The notes beneath the pieces are model-generated. The model worked only from the letters and a program-made list of their open reading frames with translations, did not search any database and was not told the origin of the DNA. From Verrucomicrobiota bacterium (lineage in GTDB: Bacteria > Verrucomicrobiota > Verrucomicrobiia > Limisphaerales > SIBE01): DNA of 32,131 bases. Each line of letters begins with the position of its first letter. The stretch's first letter is position 1. The stretch is taken from NCBI GenBank assembly GCA_016871535.1, contig VHCZ01000047.1, forward strand, positions 1 to 32,131, read 5' to 3'. Positions 23,796 to 32,131 of the stretch are shown in pieces. Made by a program: the position numbers and the translations under genes.

Positions 23796-23954
23796 TCCCT
23801 GAGTCTCCCGACAAGGATTGATTGTAGAGTATATGGTGCGGGGTGTGGTCTGTTTGCACCCTGGACGCCCGGCTCCGGCACATGCCAATTCTTGTTAATC
23901 TGGGGCAGGACGGCGACCAATGCTTGGATACGAATTTGGGGGGTATAAGGTCTT

Positions 23955-24229
23955 AGAGCGTGTCCGAAAATTCCGCGGGGTCCTGTTTTCGCGCCAAAGG
24001 CCGGATGGCGAGGCGCGACGAAGGAGAATATCCTCCCTGGATCTTCGACTGAGGAGCAACGAAGCCAGGCGGCCTTTGGCGCGAAAACCCTCCGGGCGGC
24101 GGGTCTTTTGTCCGTGGCCTGCGTTGGCTCGGTCCTTACAGCCCGCGTTGGGGATGCTCGGACCTCGCCGCCTTGGCCACAGCCAAAATCCCTCGCCGCA
24201 GGACCCCGCGCAATTTTCGGACACGCTCT
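23955..24229 (+). mobile_element. 275-bp inverted-repeat element, copy 2
   Basis: It has the same length and the same ends as 946-1220, in reverse orientation, with the inner 17-base arms at 23986-24002 and 24071-24087. An internal palindrome GGAGAATATCCTCC lies in the loop between them. No difference from copy 1 was found by eye in the compared stretches. It is flanked by TT on the left and TA on the right, so a clean target duplication is not seen. It lies between the transposase remnant and a diverged relative. Confidence 0.8.
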
Positions 24230-24297
24230 TAGTCACGCCTGGAGCTTGTGGCCAAGCAACGACCTAGTGATGCGTCTCACAAATGGCTGGAGTTATG

Positions 24298-24397
24298 TTG
24301 CGCCCAAAACGGCCTGGGGCAAGGCGCGACGAGGGAGCATAGCCCCAGTGCTCTGCGACCGAGGAGCGACGCAGCCCCAGACCGTTTTCGGCGCAAC
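24298..24397 (+). repeat. Diverged relative of the 275-bp element's inner stem-loop
   Basis: The outer arms (24298-24321 and 24374-24397) are 24 bases with two mismatches, beginning GTTGCGCC. Between them GGCGCGACGAGGGAG and CGACCGAGGAGCGACGCAGCC follow the same order as GGCGCGACGAAGGAG and CGACTGAGGAGCAACGAAGCC inside the 275-bp element. After the right arm both continue with GGTCTTTTG-like sequence. It lacks the AGAGCGTGTCC ends. The rest of 24230-24542 shows nothing else. Confidence 0.6.
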
Positions 24398-24542
24398 CCT
24401 TCGGCCGCAGGTCTTTTGGCCTCCCGCTTCGTTGCTCGCGCCTTACAAACCTTTGCCATTTTGTATCAAACCTCGCGCGGCCTTCTGAGTTGCATAGGTC
24501 CAGCGCCGATGCCACACTTCAACCGCCAAATCCAACTCTGCT

Positions 24543-25343
24543 ATGAAACTCAAAACCCAAGCTTTCACTCTCATCGAACTGCTCGTCGTCATAGCCATCA
24601 TTGCCATCCTGGCGGGGATGTTGTTGCCCGCGCTCTCGAAGTCCAAGACCAAGGCGCAAGGCATCTCCTGCATGAGCAACCTCAAGCAGATTCAATTGGC
24701 CGGATTGATGTATCCCGAGGACAACAATGACAAGATCGCGCCGTCCGGCGACGACAACAACCCGGCCTGGGTCTATGGCTGGCTGGATTTCTCGCCGAAC
24801 AATCAGGTCAATACGAACATCCAATACCTGATCGATCCGAAGTGGTCGTTGTTCGCGCCCTACATCTCGTCGCCGACCGTTTATCTCTGTCCCGCTGACA
24901 GAAGCTGGGTCATGATGGGCGGGAAGAAGATGTCCCGCGTCCGGAGCATGGGGATGAGCCAGGCGTTCAATTGCATGGGATCCTGGCTGCCGGCGCCGAA
25001 ATACAAAGTTTTCCGAAAGCTCGCCGAAATCACCAAGCCTTCTCCCGCACAGGTCTATTGTCTGGTGGATGAGCATCCGGACAGCATCAACGCGGGCGGC
25101 TTTGCCAATCAGATGGTGGAGAGCGCCGCCGCCGCACGGATCATCGACTTTCCCGCGAGCTACCACAACGGGGCAGGCGGCATCAGTTTCATGGATGGCC
25201 ACGCGGAAATCCGGAAATGGTCGGACCCTCGCACCCGCCCTCCAGTCAAAAACAACAACCAACTCACCCTCAACGTCGCCTCGGCGAACAACAAGGACAT
25301 GATCTGGTTGAGCGAACGCACGACGAGCCTCACGAAAGAGTGA
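24543..25343 (+). CDS. Prepilin-type N-terminal cleavage, H-X9-DG protein
   Basis: This 266-residue pseudopilin-like protein starts with [20 protein letters not shown] after a short basic leader, the type IV prepilin signal with cleavage before the phenylalanine and a glutamate five residues on. [19 protein letters not shown] is the H-X9-DG C-terminal motif typical of the large paralogous families in Planctomycetota and Verrucomicrobiota. It would sit in the inner membrane or be assembled into a pseudopilus. It has its own start after the repeat region and no close downstream partner in the same direction. A second copy-like gene lies at 27932-28765 on the other strand. Confidence 0.9.
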   Translation: MKLKTQAFTLIELLVVIAIIAILAGMLLPALSKSKTKAQGISCMSNLKQIQLAGLMYPEDNNDKIAPSGDDNNPAWVYGWLDFSPNNQVNTNIQYLIDPKWSLFAPYISSPTVYLCPADRSWVMMGGKKMSRVRSMGMSQAFNCMGSWLPAPKYKVFRKLAEITKPSPAQVYCLVDEHPDSINAGGFANQMVESAAAARIIDFPASYHNGAGGISFMDGHAEIRKWSDPRTRPPVKNNNQLTLNVASANNKDMIWLSERTTSLTKE

Positions 25344-25454
25344 TTGTGCGGGAGCCAAGCCGGAAAGACGGCTCAATGCACAAAGCCGCCTGAGCTGAGG
25401 CTGAGGCACGGGCCAGGCGCGCGCGCTCCCCAATGCTTGCCGGTTTCTCTGGTC

Positions 25455-26564
25455 TTAGAAAACTTGCCGGACAGTGGCTTGCCTCGCGAAGGCCGACCAG
25501 TTTCGGATCAGTTCGTGACGTGACAAACGATACGCGCCGGCCAGCGCCTCCAATTCACTGGCGCCTTTCTTCATCGCGGTGACGAACTGAATGAAGGCAT
25601 TCGCATTCGTCCGGATGAGATACCGGACCAAGCTCTGGGCGATTCCGTAATCGATCGCACTCAATTCCTTCTTGTCGAAGAGACGCGAGACGGCGCTCGG
25701 CTGGCGCAACGCGTAGCGCGCGCCTTCGATGTGCTTCCGGCTCGCGTCTGAAGCCGGGACCAGCGTTGCCGCCATGAAATCGGCCAAACCTTCCTCGACC
25801 CAGCGGGCAACCGACCGGGAGGAAATCAACCGGTTCATGAACGCATGCGTGCCTTCGTGCACCAGCACTTCGGAGAACCTCCGAGTCGCTTCCGCTTTGG
25901 TGTCCCCGAAGTCCCGCACGCCGCTGATGACGATGTGCGAGAAGGCCCCGCGCGTCGCGTGGTAGCCGTCGGCGTGCGAGGCGGAAGCATTCGACCGCGA
26001 CACGCGATCCACTTCCTCCGTGAACCGAAGGAAGTGCGCTGGTTCCCAGAAGATGTAGATGGGGCATTTCCCGATCCACACCGGGTCCGTCTTCGCCAGA
26101 TTGAATTGCGCGCGCAGCCTGGCGAACATGTCCTCGCAAATTCGGCCGAGCGCGGCGTCGTTGGAAGGATTCCACGCGCTGAAGATGAGAAAGTGTTCCG
26201 TCTCCACCAGATGCATGGTGGGCGCGATGGTCTGGCGCGTTTGCTCGGCCCAGTCCATGGCCAGGAGACGGTTCAGAGCGACCTGCGCTGAGAAAGGCGG
26301 AGGGCTGACGGCAATTCGGGACGCGTTCGGAGCGGCTGGAACACCTGGACTGGAATAGCCGATCCCTTGAAAAGCGATAAAAAGAATCGCCAGGATGGGT
26401 CTTAAATTTCGAGATTGCGGAGCGCGACTGCGTCCGGAGGAACAGTCGCCGTGCAGCGGCTGGTCTGCGACAGAGCCGTGCCCCGGCCCAGGCAACGAAG
26501 AGAACCGAGGCTTTGTTGTCTTCGTTGCCTTTTGTTGAAACTTTGTCCGGCGCTTGGCCATCAC
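25455..26564 (-). CDS. HEXXH metallopeptidase-like protein (gluzincin, MA-like)
   Basis: VLVHEGTHAFMNRL contains HEGTH (236-240), the zinc-binding HEXXH motif, and RWVEEGLADFMA supplies the third ligand glutamate downstream (E257 or E258), as in peptidase MA-like gluzincins. TEHFLIFSAWNPSNDAALG fits the N-terminal part of that family, known from DUF1570-like proteins. A hydrophobic stretch (PILAILFIAFQGIGYSS, 56-72) suggests export. The first 50 residues (QQKATKTTKPRFSS and GDCSSGRSRAPQSRN) look repeat-derived, so the true start may be later; there is no other good ATG before the hydrophobic stretch, so 26564 was kept. Its neighbour upstream is the ROK kinase gene, 120 bases away. Confidence 0.7.
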   Translation of the reverse strand: MMAKRRTKFQQKATKTTKPRFSSLPGPGHGSVADQPLHGDCSSGRSRAPQSRNLRPILAILFIAFQGIGYSSPGVPAAPNASRIAVSPPPFSAQVALNRLLAMDWAEQTRQTIAPTMHLVETEHFLIFSAWNPSNDAALGRICEDMFARLRAQFNLAKTDPVWIGKCPIYIFWEPAHFLRFTEEVDRVSRSNASASHADGYHATRGAFSHIVISGVRDFGDTKAEATRRFSEVLVHEGTHAFMNRLISSRSVARWVEEGLADFMAATLVPASDASRKHIEGARYALRQPSAVSRLFDKKELSAIDYGIAQSLVRYLIRTNANAFIQFVTAMKKGASELEALAGAYRLSRHELIRNWSAFARQATVRQVF

Positions 26565-26684
26565 GATTTGACGCTCAATGATTTAGCACTTCCTCTGCCA
26601 ACAAACGAACTGCAGCCAGGAGTCGAGGAATCCTTCGGCGGGAAACTGGGGGTAACAGGAGGAAACAGAGTCAACAGAGTTCCG

Positions 26685-27668
26685 TCACTTTGTTTCCCGG
26701 CGGGCGAGCACGGCGCCACCGACGATGCCGGCGTCGTCGCCGAGCTTGGAGGCGATGATCTCGATTCCTTTGGCGATGCCGCCGAGCGCGTAGTCCTTCG
26801 CCGTTTCCACAATGATCGCCATCATGTCGTCCTCCAGCGCGTAGATGATTCCGCCGCCGAGCACGACGACTTCCGGGTTGAGCAGGTTGATGACGTTGGC
26901 CACGCCGATGCCGATGTATTCGGCGGCTTCTTCGATGAGCTTTTCCAGAAACTTGTCACCCTTCCGCAGCGCCTTGCGGAGATCCCCGCTGCGCATGTCG
27001 ATGAGATCATCACCCAGGATGTCGGTCAGGACGGTTTTCTGGCCGTCTTTGACGGCGGCCTGGATTTTGCGAAAGATGGCCTGGCGGCTGGCGACGGCTT
27101 CGAAGCAGCCGCGATTGCCGCAACTGCACTTTGGCCCGGCGACTTCGATGACCATGTGGCCGATTTCGCCTGCGGACCGGTTGAAGCCGGAATAGGGTTT
27201 GCCATTCAAGATCAAGCCGGCGCCAATCCCGGTGCCGATGAAGATTCCGACCATATCCTTCGGCTTGGACTGCAGTTCGCATTCATACACTCCCAAAGTG
27301 CACACGTTGCAGTCATTCTCCACGAACACCGGGATATCGAGAATCTTCTCCAACTCCTTCTTCAACGGCGCGTCTTCCCAGCCCAAATTGGGCGCGACAC
27401 GCACCTGGCCGGTCTCGGGATCAACGGGGCCTGGCGCGCCGACGCCCACGCCTTTGACTTTCTTGAGGTCGAGATCGCATTCGTCCACGGCATCGCGGAC
27501 GCACCGGGCGATGCGTTCGATGACCGCCTCCGGGCCGCGCTGAGCTTTGGTGCTGATCTTGGCGCGGCCCGCGCACTTGAGGTTGTGACTGAAGACCCCG
27601 GCGAGGATTTTCGTCCCGCCGAGATCGACCCCTACGTAATATTCCTGCTTGCCGCCGGATTCGGCCAT
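26685..27668 (-). CDS. ROK-family sugar kinase (glucokinase-like)
   Basis: From the ATG at 27668 this is 327 residues. GVDLGGTK (13-20) is the phosphate-binding loop. VENDCNVCTLG (117-125) holds the catalytic Asp119. GTGIGAGL (145-152) belongs to the second ATP loop. GEIGHMV with CSCGNRGCFE (181-190) is the ROK zinc motif with H171, C181, C183 and C188. It phosphorylates glucose or a related hexose, possibly an N-acetylated one, with ATP. An ATG 33 bases earlier gives MVNGDSWLKWH, with no ribosome-binding site preference; the later start fits the family better. No DNA-binding N-domain is present, so it is an enzyme and not a repressor. Confidence 0.9.
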   Translation of the reverse strand: MAESGGKQEYYVGVDLGGTKILAGVFSHNLKCAGRAKISTKAQRGPEAVIERIARCVRDAVDECDLDLKKVKGVGVGAPGPVDPETGQVRVAPNLGWEDAPLKKELEKILDIPVFVENDCNVCTLGVYECELQSKPKDMVGIFIGTGIGAGLILNGKPYSGFNRSAGEIGHMVIEVAGPKCSCGNRGCFEAVASRQAIFRKIQAAVKDGQKTVLTDILGDDLIDMRSGDLRKALRKGDKFLEKLIEEAAEYIGIGVANVINLLNPEVVVLGGGIIYALEDDMMAIIVETAKDYALGGIAKGIEIIASKLGDDAGIVGGAVLARRETK

Positions 27669-27811
27669 ATGCCATTTGAGCCAACTGTCTCCATTCACCA
27701 CAAGCTTACCGGGAAGGTCAATGGGGAAAGGGGCGCGGGGCGAAACGGAGACCGCGCCAAAGCCTCAATTGCAGGCGGATATTGCCAAAGCGACGAACAA
27801 GATCTGCAAAA

Positions 27812-27911
27812 CGTTAAATGGGTTAAATCGGTTAAATCGGGAGGGAGAAAGTTCACAGAATGGAGCACTTTCCACCTTGCCCGACGTTTGACCCATTTAA
27901 CCCATTTAACG
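27812..27911. repeat. Palindromic repeat, family E (TTAAATGGGTTAAAT)
   Basis: The arms CGTTAAATGGGTTAAAT (27812-27828) and ATTTAACCCATTTAACG (27895-27911) are perfect 17-base complements. The left arm is followed by a further CGGTTAAATCGG repeat. It is AT-rich, unlike its surroundings, and lies between the ROK and H-X9-DG genes. Its edge sequence occurs again at 11263-11276. Confidence 0.75.
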
Positions 27912-27931
27912 ATTCAACTTTGTAACCCAGT

Positions 27932-28765
27932 TCAAAGGTCGGTCAACAGATCAGGATGCGGCTCGTTGTCGTTGTTCCAACGCCGAAGGGCCGGATCGGC
28001 GCGCTGGAACAGTTTCTCTTCCTTGATGTTCTCGGAATGGCCGTCGCAGAAAGTAATGTTGTACGTGCCGCGATGACGCGCTTTGCTGGCGCGCGTGGCA
28101 TCAACGCTGAAGAAGTTTTTCGCGGCCTGGGCATTGTTGCGGATGTTGATGTCGAGCAAGCCGTGCCCGCTGTAAGTGGTGGGGCCTTTGAGATTGTAAT
28201 ACGCCTTCAACATCAACGGCGTCACCAGGACCAGCGGCGCGTCTCCAAACGCAATCATATCCGCGGGCACCTTCACCTTGGCATCCGGGATGGCGGCCCA
28301 TTCGTCCAGGCCGGAAATCTTGGCGTAGCCGCCGAGGCCCAGTTCGCTGAGCTCGAACTGAACTCCACTGGCGTTGTATCCATAGCTGCCGAGAGGCACA
28401 GCGCCCTCCGTGCCCTTGATCGTCATCCCCTTGTAGGTCGGGCACCGGTACAGCGGATCCATCCACTGGCTGGCCGTGTAGGGCTGCAACTCATCGTACC
28501 AATACACATACCAATCGCTGACGTCCGGACTCACGTTGTAGATCGGATACGCCTTGTGATCATCGACGTACATCGTCGTGGCGATCCCGAATTGGCGGAT
28601 GTTGTTCCGGCATTTGGCGGACAACGCGCTGGACTTGGCGTTGGACAACGCAGGCAGAAGCATCCCGGCCAGGATGGCGATGATCGCGATCACAACCAGC
28701 AGTTCGATCAGCGTAAAGGCTCGAAGGGCCTCCGGATTTCGGGATGGATCACGCCGTGTTTTCAC
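27932..28765 (-). CDS. Prepilin-type N-terminal cleavage, H-X9-DG protein
   Basis: This 277-residue protein starts with a 16-residue leader and then [19 protein letters not shown], the prepilin signal, followed by [20 protein letters not shown]. The C-terminal H-X9-DG motif is [20 protein letters not shown]. It shares family with 24543-25343 but the middle differs ([20 protein letters not shown]). The ATG lies 21 bases after the stop of the secreted protein gene at 28787-29905, so the two are probably one operon. That pairing suggests joint surface or export duty, which is inference. Confidence 0.9.
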   Translation of the reverse strand: MKTRRDPSRNPEALRAFTLIELLVVIAIIAILAGMLLPALSNAKSSALSAKCRNNIRQFGIATTMYVDDHKAYPIYNVSPDVSDWYVYWYDELQPYTASQWMDPLYRCPTYKGMTIKGTEGAVPLGSYGYNASGVQFELSELGLGGYAKISGLDEWAAIPDAKVKVPADMIAFGDAPLVLVTPLMLKAYYNLKGPTTYSGHGLLDINIRNNAQAAKNFFSVDATRASKARHRGTYNITFCDGHSENIKEEKLFQRADPALRRWNNDNEPHPDLLTDL

Positions 28766-28786
28766 AACACTGAACCGCCAGGCACC

Positions 28787-29905
28787 CTAATTCGCCACGC
28801 CGACGATGCGATAGAACCGAGTCGCGCCTGAATTCGTCATGGTGTCGAGCAAGAACGGCTCCTTGGTTTCACCCAGCTTTCGCCAGGAAGCCTTGTCGCC
28901 GGGGTTTGTCGTGTACTCCACGCGATAAAGTCCCGTGTTGGCTTTGTCCCAGTTGATCAGAACGCGGCCGCTTGTGAGAGTGATTTTCAGGCCGGTGATT
29001 CCAGGCGGCGGGAGTTCTCCCTGCTGTCCAGAACGATTGGTCTCGAAAAGCCGGATAAACGAGGTCGCTGTCGTGAAATTATCGGGCGGCGGAGTGCTTT
29101 GCTCCCTGGAATTAACCTGAGCGACAATCCCGTAGCCCGGACGCAGCCAGTAGTAATTGCGGCTGAATTGCTGGGTAATCGGCTGGAACTGGCCGTCGCC
29201 GAAGAGATCGACCTCGACGTCGTATTGCACCAATTCGTTCACGCGGAGCGCTTCGCCGAAACCAATGCTCGGCAGATTGACCAGGCCGTGGGCATCTACC
29301 GTGAAGGTCGAAGTCACTTTGAAAATGGCGGCGATGGAGATTCGCTCGGGCGGGGCGGTGGGATCCTCAGGATCGGGTTCGCTGTCGAAAGTCGCGATGT
29401 CGATCTGGTAACTCGTGCTGGTCGTCCAGGTGTCTTTGTAATTGATGGTTTCTGGGAAATCGATGATCGGTTCGCTGAACTTGACGCCGGGTTTGTTCGG
29501 GTTCACGTCGGAGTCGTAGAACCCATAGACTTTGCGGCCCATTCCAGGAACCTGTTCCAGGTAGAGCCAATTTCGCGTTCCGTTGGCTTCCTCGGTCTTC
29601 CGTTCGGCGATTTTGGCATTTGGAAAGTCAGCGCCATGGTTGCCGTCCGACGGGGCTACATAGTCAAAGCGATAAACCTGGTCCACTGGCCCCGAGGTGA
29701 AATCCCAGACTTGCGGGCCGCCCGCGATGCCAAGTTTGCCGCTGACCGAGACGCTGCCTTTGTTCGCGTAAGCGCGGTAGTATTGTCCGATCTGGTAAAC
29801 GATGTCCCTGGAGGTCACGTTGATCTGAGCGTGCGCCAGGCTGAGCGCAGACAGATTAACCGCGAGGATCAAACCGAGCCGGAAGAGAATCTTCGATGAT
29901 ATCAT
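28787..29905 (-). CDS. Secreted protein of unknown function with C-terminal beta domain
   Basis: The ATG at 29905 gives 372 residues and has GGAG about seven bases before it; the longer frame to 30052 has no support. The signal peptide is SSKILFRLGLILAVNLSALS with cleavage after AHA. The body has no enzyme motif that I recognise: RDIVYQIGQYYRAYANKG, DFTSGPVDQVYRFDYVAP, and PIIDFPETINYKDTWTTSTS. The last 70 residues (GLKITLTSGRVLINWDKANT, LYRVEYTTNP, RFYRIVGVAN) look like a fibronectin-III or 'WXXa' beta-sandwich tail often seen in verrucomicrobial secreted proteins. It is upstream of the H-X9-DG gene in the same direction. Confidence 0.75.
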   Translation of the reverse strand: MISSKILFRLGLILAVNLSALSLAHAQINVTSRDIVYQIGQYYRAYANKGSVSVSGKLGIAGGPQVWDFTSGPVDQVYRFDYVAPSDGNHGADFPNAKIAERKTEEANGTRNWLYLEQVPGMGRKVYGFYDSDVNPNKPGVKFSEPIIDFPETINYKDTWTTSTSYQIDIATFDSEPDPEDPTAPPERISIAAIFKVTSTFTVDAHGLVNLPSIGFGEALRVNELVQYDVEVDLFGDGQFQPITQQFSRNYYWLRPGYGIVAQVNSREQSTPPPDNFTTATSFIRLFETNRSGQQGELPPPGITGLKITLTSGRVLINWDKANTGLYRVEYTTNPGDKASWRKLGETKEPFLLDTMTNSGATRFYRIVGVAN

Positions 29906-30164
29906 AGTCGTCTCCAGACTTATCAGCAGTCCAATGCTTCTCTGAATAGCACTATTGGTGCCAGCCGGCAGTTTGGTTCGGCTTGGCGGCCGCGGTGGTT
30001 TTGGCGAACGCAGGAGGCAAGATCGAAGCCACTTTCCGCGTAGCGCTTCCACAAACCGGCTTGCTTCTGCAACGCTTTTAATCTCGTAAAGTTTCCAGGA
30101 TTATCAAGAGCCAAGTTGGGGGCAAGTTGCGGCTTTTCCGCGCGCATCGCGCAACTACAACCGA

Positions 30165-31123
30165 TCAGGACACGTGAGGGCGCGTGTCCTCTCCAATTGG
30201 GACTGCAAGTCCGCCCGGAACCGATTCCCAGTTCATGGCGGACCATTCGCTTTCGATGTGAGGCGGCTTTTCCCCGTAGGGCCGCAGCGCCATGCCGCGG
30301 AAATGTTCTTCCAGATTTTTCTGCGCGCTGCGCCAGAAAACCAGGTTGTTCACGACGGCCAGGAGGGACCACGCGATCGCCAATTCCAACGGCCCGCTGC
30401 CCGCGAAGAGCATTCCGACCATGCCAACGAGAATCCAGGGCAGGACTAGAGTCCTGAAGACGGTTCCCAAAGTTGCGACCGCGGAATGCATTGAGACCAG
30501 GCCGCGCCACAAGCCGACCCGGCACACACACCAACAGTAACACAGGAACATGGCCGTGCCGCAGGCGATCATCAACGCCGCCACGCCCTGATTTGAGGCG
30601 AAAAGCCGGAATGCAAAGAGAGCGTCCAGGAAGGCCAGCGCGAGTGTGGGCCGCAGAAATCGTCTGTTGAACGCCTCCTGCATTCCGCAGGAGATTTCCC
30701 GGATCAGCATCGCTCGAAATCGTCGCAGGCCACGCAAATCTTCTCGTCGTCGTCCTCGTAATCGCGGCAATCAAGGACGAAGGACGAGTGCGTGGACGAG
30801 GACGAATCTGATTGTGCCCTCGACGCGGCTGCTTCGCATCGTGGCTTTGAAATTCCGAATGCCAGCGGCGTGCGACGAACCAGCAGGCCAGCCCGGCACA
30901 AAGCCACGCCGCGAAGTTCGTGCTGACGATGGAACTCCAAAACCACAACGTCGCTTGCGAGTAGGATCGGTCGAAGGCGAGTCCGAAACTTCCGGTTGGA
31001 CTCAGCAAGGCGGCCAGATGGCTCCAGACTGGGTTGCCCCACGTGCGGCGAGCCCAAGTCCCAGAGCTGGAATTCCGGCAGCGCTGATCAGCATAAACAA
31101 GAGCGCGCTGCTATAAGCCGTCC
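30165..31123 (-). pseudogene. ABC-type permease-like membrane protein, frameshifted
   Basis: Three pieces in different minus-strand frames follow one another in the order expected of a single multi-pass protein. The first (about 31020-31123) reads SSALLFMLISAAGIPALGLG. The second (about 30850-31050) reads RTWGNPVWSHLAALLSPTGS, then GLAFDRSYSQATLWFWSSIV and WLCAGLACWFVARRWHSEFQ. The third (30165-30730) reads FNRRFLRPTLALAFLDALFA, VATLGTVFRTLVLPWILVGM and LAVVNNLVFWRSAQKNLEEH. The pieces resemble ABC-2 type permeases with a long C-terminal helix. At least two frame changes are needed. A repeat cluster lies right beside its 5' end. I judge it a decayed gene, unless sequencing error is behind the shifts. 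Confidence 0.6.
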
Positions 31124-31238
31124 GGGCTTGTTCACACAGCGACGAGGAACCGAGATGCGACAGATCGCCCCCTCTCCTGGGAGGGGAAGGGGTGGGTTCA
31201 TGAGCCGTGCGCAGAGGTTCTTAAAACTTGGCTCCTCG

Positions 31239-31299
31239 GTGAGCCGATCCAATTGTTCCACGCGCGTCGTTCGGCTCGCCGAGACGGACTCGCCCTACC
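31239..31299. repeat. REP-like palindrome, family A, partial copy 3
   Basis: Its GGCTCGCCGAGACGGACTCG end and CCCTACC edge match the right arms of 2446-2540; the other arm is only partly present (GGTGAGCCGATCC). GTTCATGAGC just upstream and a CCCCTCTCC/GGAGGGGAAGGGG palindrome at 31170-31192 make a repeat cluster between the permease pseudogene and the methyltransferase. Confidence 0.65.
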
Positions 31300-31306
31300 T
31301 TACTCC

Positions 31307-31996
31307 TCACGGCTTGTGACGAGCGCGCGAGCAGCGATAGACAAACGCCGGCGGAAGGTTCTTCCAGACCACAGGGCTGAGTTCGATGTGGGAAAAGCTG
31401 GCTTCCAATCTCCGCCGGAATTTCCGCGCCGCGGGCATCCAGAGCGCGTGAACGTAGGCGAACGAGGTGAAGACGCCGTCGGGAGCGAGCGCGTGCAAGA
31501 CGGCGTTCATGATTCGTTGCTGCAACGCCGCATCGAACGTCGCCCAGGGCAAACCGCTGATGATGTATTTCGCCACCTGTTTGCGGTGCTGCGCGAGGTA
31601 CTCGCTCAGTTTCTCCGCGGAATCATTGTAAACGATGAGCTCCGGGAATCGCCGCTGCAATGAGCGGGCATAGCTCGCGTTCAGTTCCAGGGTGAAAAAC
31701 GTCGTGTCATTCCCAATGCGTTTCAGGATCAGCCCCGTGAACGCGCCGGTGCCCGGGCCGATCTCAATCACGGTGTCCGCCGACTTGAGGGCCAGCCCAT
31801 GAATCATGGCGCGTGCGAGCGACCTTGAACTGGGACTCACGGAGCCGACCCGGGCGGGTTCTTTCATGAAGGCGCGGAAGAACTTGATACGCTCTTTCAG
31901 GTCATCTTCCAGTTCGCGAAGAAGCCAGGAGCCTTTGCCCCGGTCTTTGCCCCGGGATTCGTCCCTCCGCCTCCGCGTCGATGAAGAATCTTTCAT
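31307..31996 (-). CDS. Phospholipid N-methyltransferase-like (PmtA/KsgA-like fold)
   Basis: This 229-residue protein has a class I SAM motif DTVIEIGPGTGAFTGLIL (74-91) and ISGLPWATF (146-154), which corresponds to the NPPY-like active-site position in the PmtA and rRNA adenine dimethylase branch. EPARVGSVSPSSRSLARAMI (46-65) is typical of bacterial phospholipid N-methyltransferases, which methylate phosphatidylethanolamine. AGGAG is placed six to seven bases before the ATG at 31996, which fixes the start; a longer frame runs into the 275-bp element and is rejected. It begins 13 bases from the third 275-bp element, so upstream promoter sequence must be inside or beyond that element. Confidence 0.8.
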   Translation of the reverse strand: MKDSSSTRRRRDESRGKDRGKGSWLLRELEDDLKERIKFFRAFMKEPARVGSVSPSSRSLARAMIHGLALKSADTVIEIGPGTGAFTGLILKRIGNDTTFFTLELNASYARSLQRRFPELIVYNDSAEKLSEYLAQHRKQVAKYIISGLPWATFDAALQQRIMNAVLHALAPDGVFTSFAYVHALWMPAARKFRRRLEASFSHIELSPVVWKNLPPAFVYRCSRARHKP

Positions 31997-32008
31997 GCGT
32001 TGCTCCTG

Positions 32009-32131
32009 AGAGCGTGTCCGAAAATTCCGCGGGGTCCTGTTTTCGCGCCAAAGGCCGGATGGCGAGGCGCGACGAAGGAGAATATCCTCCCTGGATCTTC
32101 GACTGAGGAGCAACGAAGCCAGGCGGCCTTT
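32009..32131 (+). mobile_element. 275-bp inverted-repeat element, copy 3 (cut by the window end)
   Basis: The first 123 bases of the element are visible, identical by eye to 23955-24077. The AGAGCG end lies two bases from the AGGAG ribosome-binding site of the minus-strand methyltransferase gene. The remaining half is beyond the window. Confidence 0.78.

Noticed and set aside
25344-25454. Terminator between the convergent H-X9-DG and metallopeptidase genes
   Set aside because: Only a weak GAGCC/GGCTC stem without a T-tract is seen.
26415-28076. A 553-codon open frame on the plus strand
   Set aside because: It is antisense to the metallopeptidase, ROK kinase and H-X9-DG genes, all of which have clear motifs.
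2446-31299. CRISPR array made of the scattered repeats
   Set aside because: The repeats are single palindromes far apart with no regular spacers and no cas genes.
31997-32113. N-terminal extension of the phospholipid-methyltransferase-like frame
   Set aside because: It is translated from the 275-bp element; the ATG at 31996 has a clear AGGAG site.

Overview
The window looks like a high-GC chromosome segment of a free-living Verrucomicrobiota, probably of the Pedosphaera/Limisphaerales type. The reasons are taxonomic signatures of families rather than a database match: a paired DUF1549/DUF1553 and DUF1501 locus, two prepilin-like proteins with the H-X9-DG C-terminal motif, a VPEP-type PEP-CTERM protein, secreted proteins of the 'VNAVGYV' kind, and a very high load of palindromic REP-like repeats.

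Layout. 1-1293: no intact gene; a decayed REP-type (RayT-like) transposase C-terminus, a 99-bp palindrome and the first copy of a 275-bp inverted-repeat element. 1294-6005, minus strand: an Rsm22-like methyltransferase, a second SAM methyltransferase, a YchF-like protein without a GTPase P-loop, and an EboD-like sugar-phosphate cyclase. 6155-9804, plus strand: a PAP2 phosphatase and a tandem-duplicated UxaA (altronate dehydratase family) protein. 9805-13849: a 495-bp leader with a cloverleaf-like palindrome, then a three-gene succinate dehydrogenase operon whose anchor resembles the mycobacterial Sdh1 type. 13908-15385: a TPR-like protein, a two-TM potassium-channel-like protein and an opposing small membrane protein. 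15534-19798: DUF1549/DUF1553 plus DUF1501 pair. 19807-20646: a lone flagellin. 20647-23930: a less GC-rich island with a repeat-rich promoter region, a secreted protein, a PEP-CTERM protein, a strong terminator, tRNA-Glu(CTC), a RelE-like toxin candidate, an HNH endonuclease and a transposase remnant. 23955-24542: second 275-bp element and a diverged relative. 24543-32131: two H-X9-DG prepilin proteins, a HEXXH metallopeptidase, a ROK sugar kinase, a secreted protein, a frameshifted ABC-type permease, a phospholipid-methyltransferase-like gene, and a third 275-bp element cut by the window end.

The most distinctive signal is the repeat ecology. Three copies of the 275-bp element appear identical wherever they can be compared, a structurally similar but diverged relative lies 68 bp from one copy, and at least seven other palindromic families are scattered through intergenic DNA. 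Several have entered reading frames without breaking them, or supply the stop codon of the preceding gene. All functional calls are from reading motifs by eye; no search was run.
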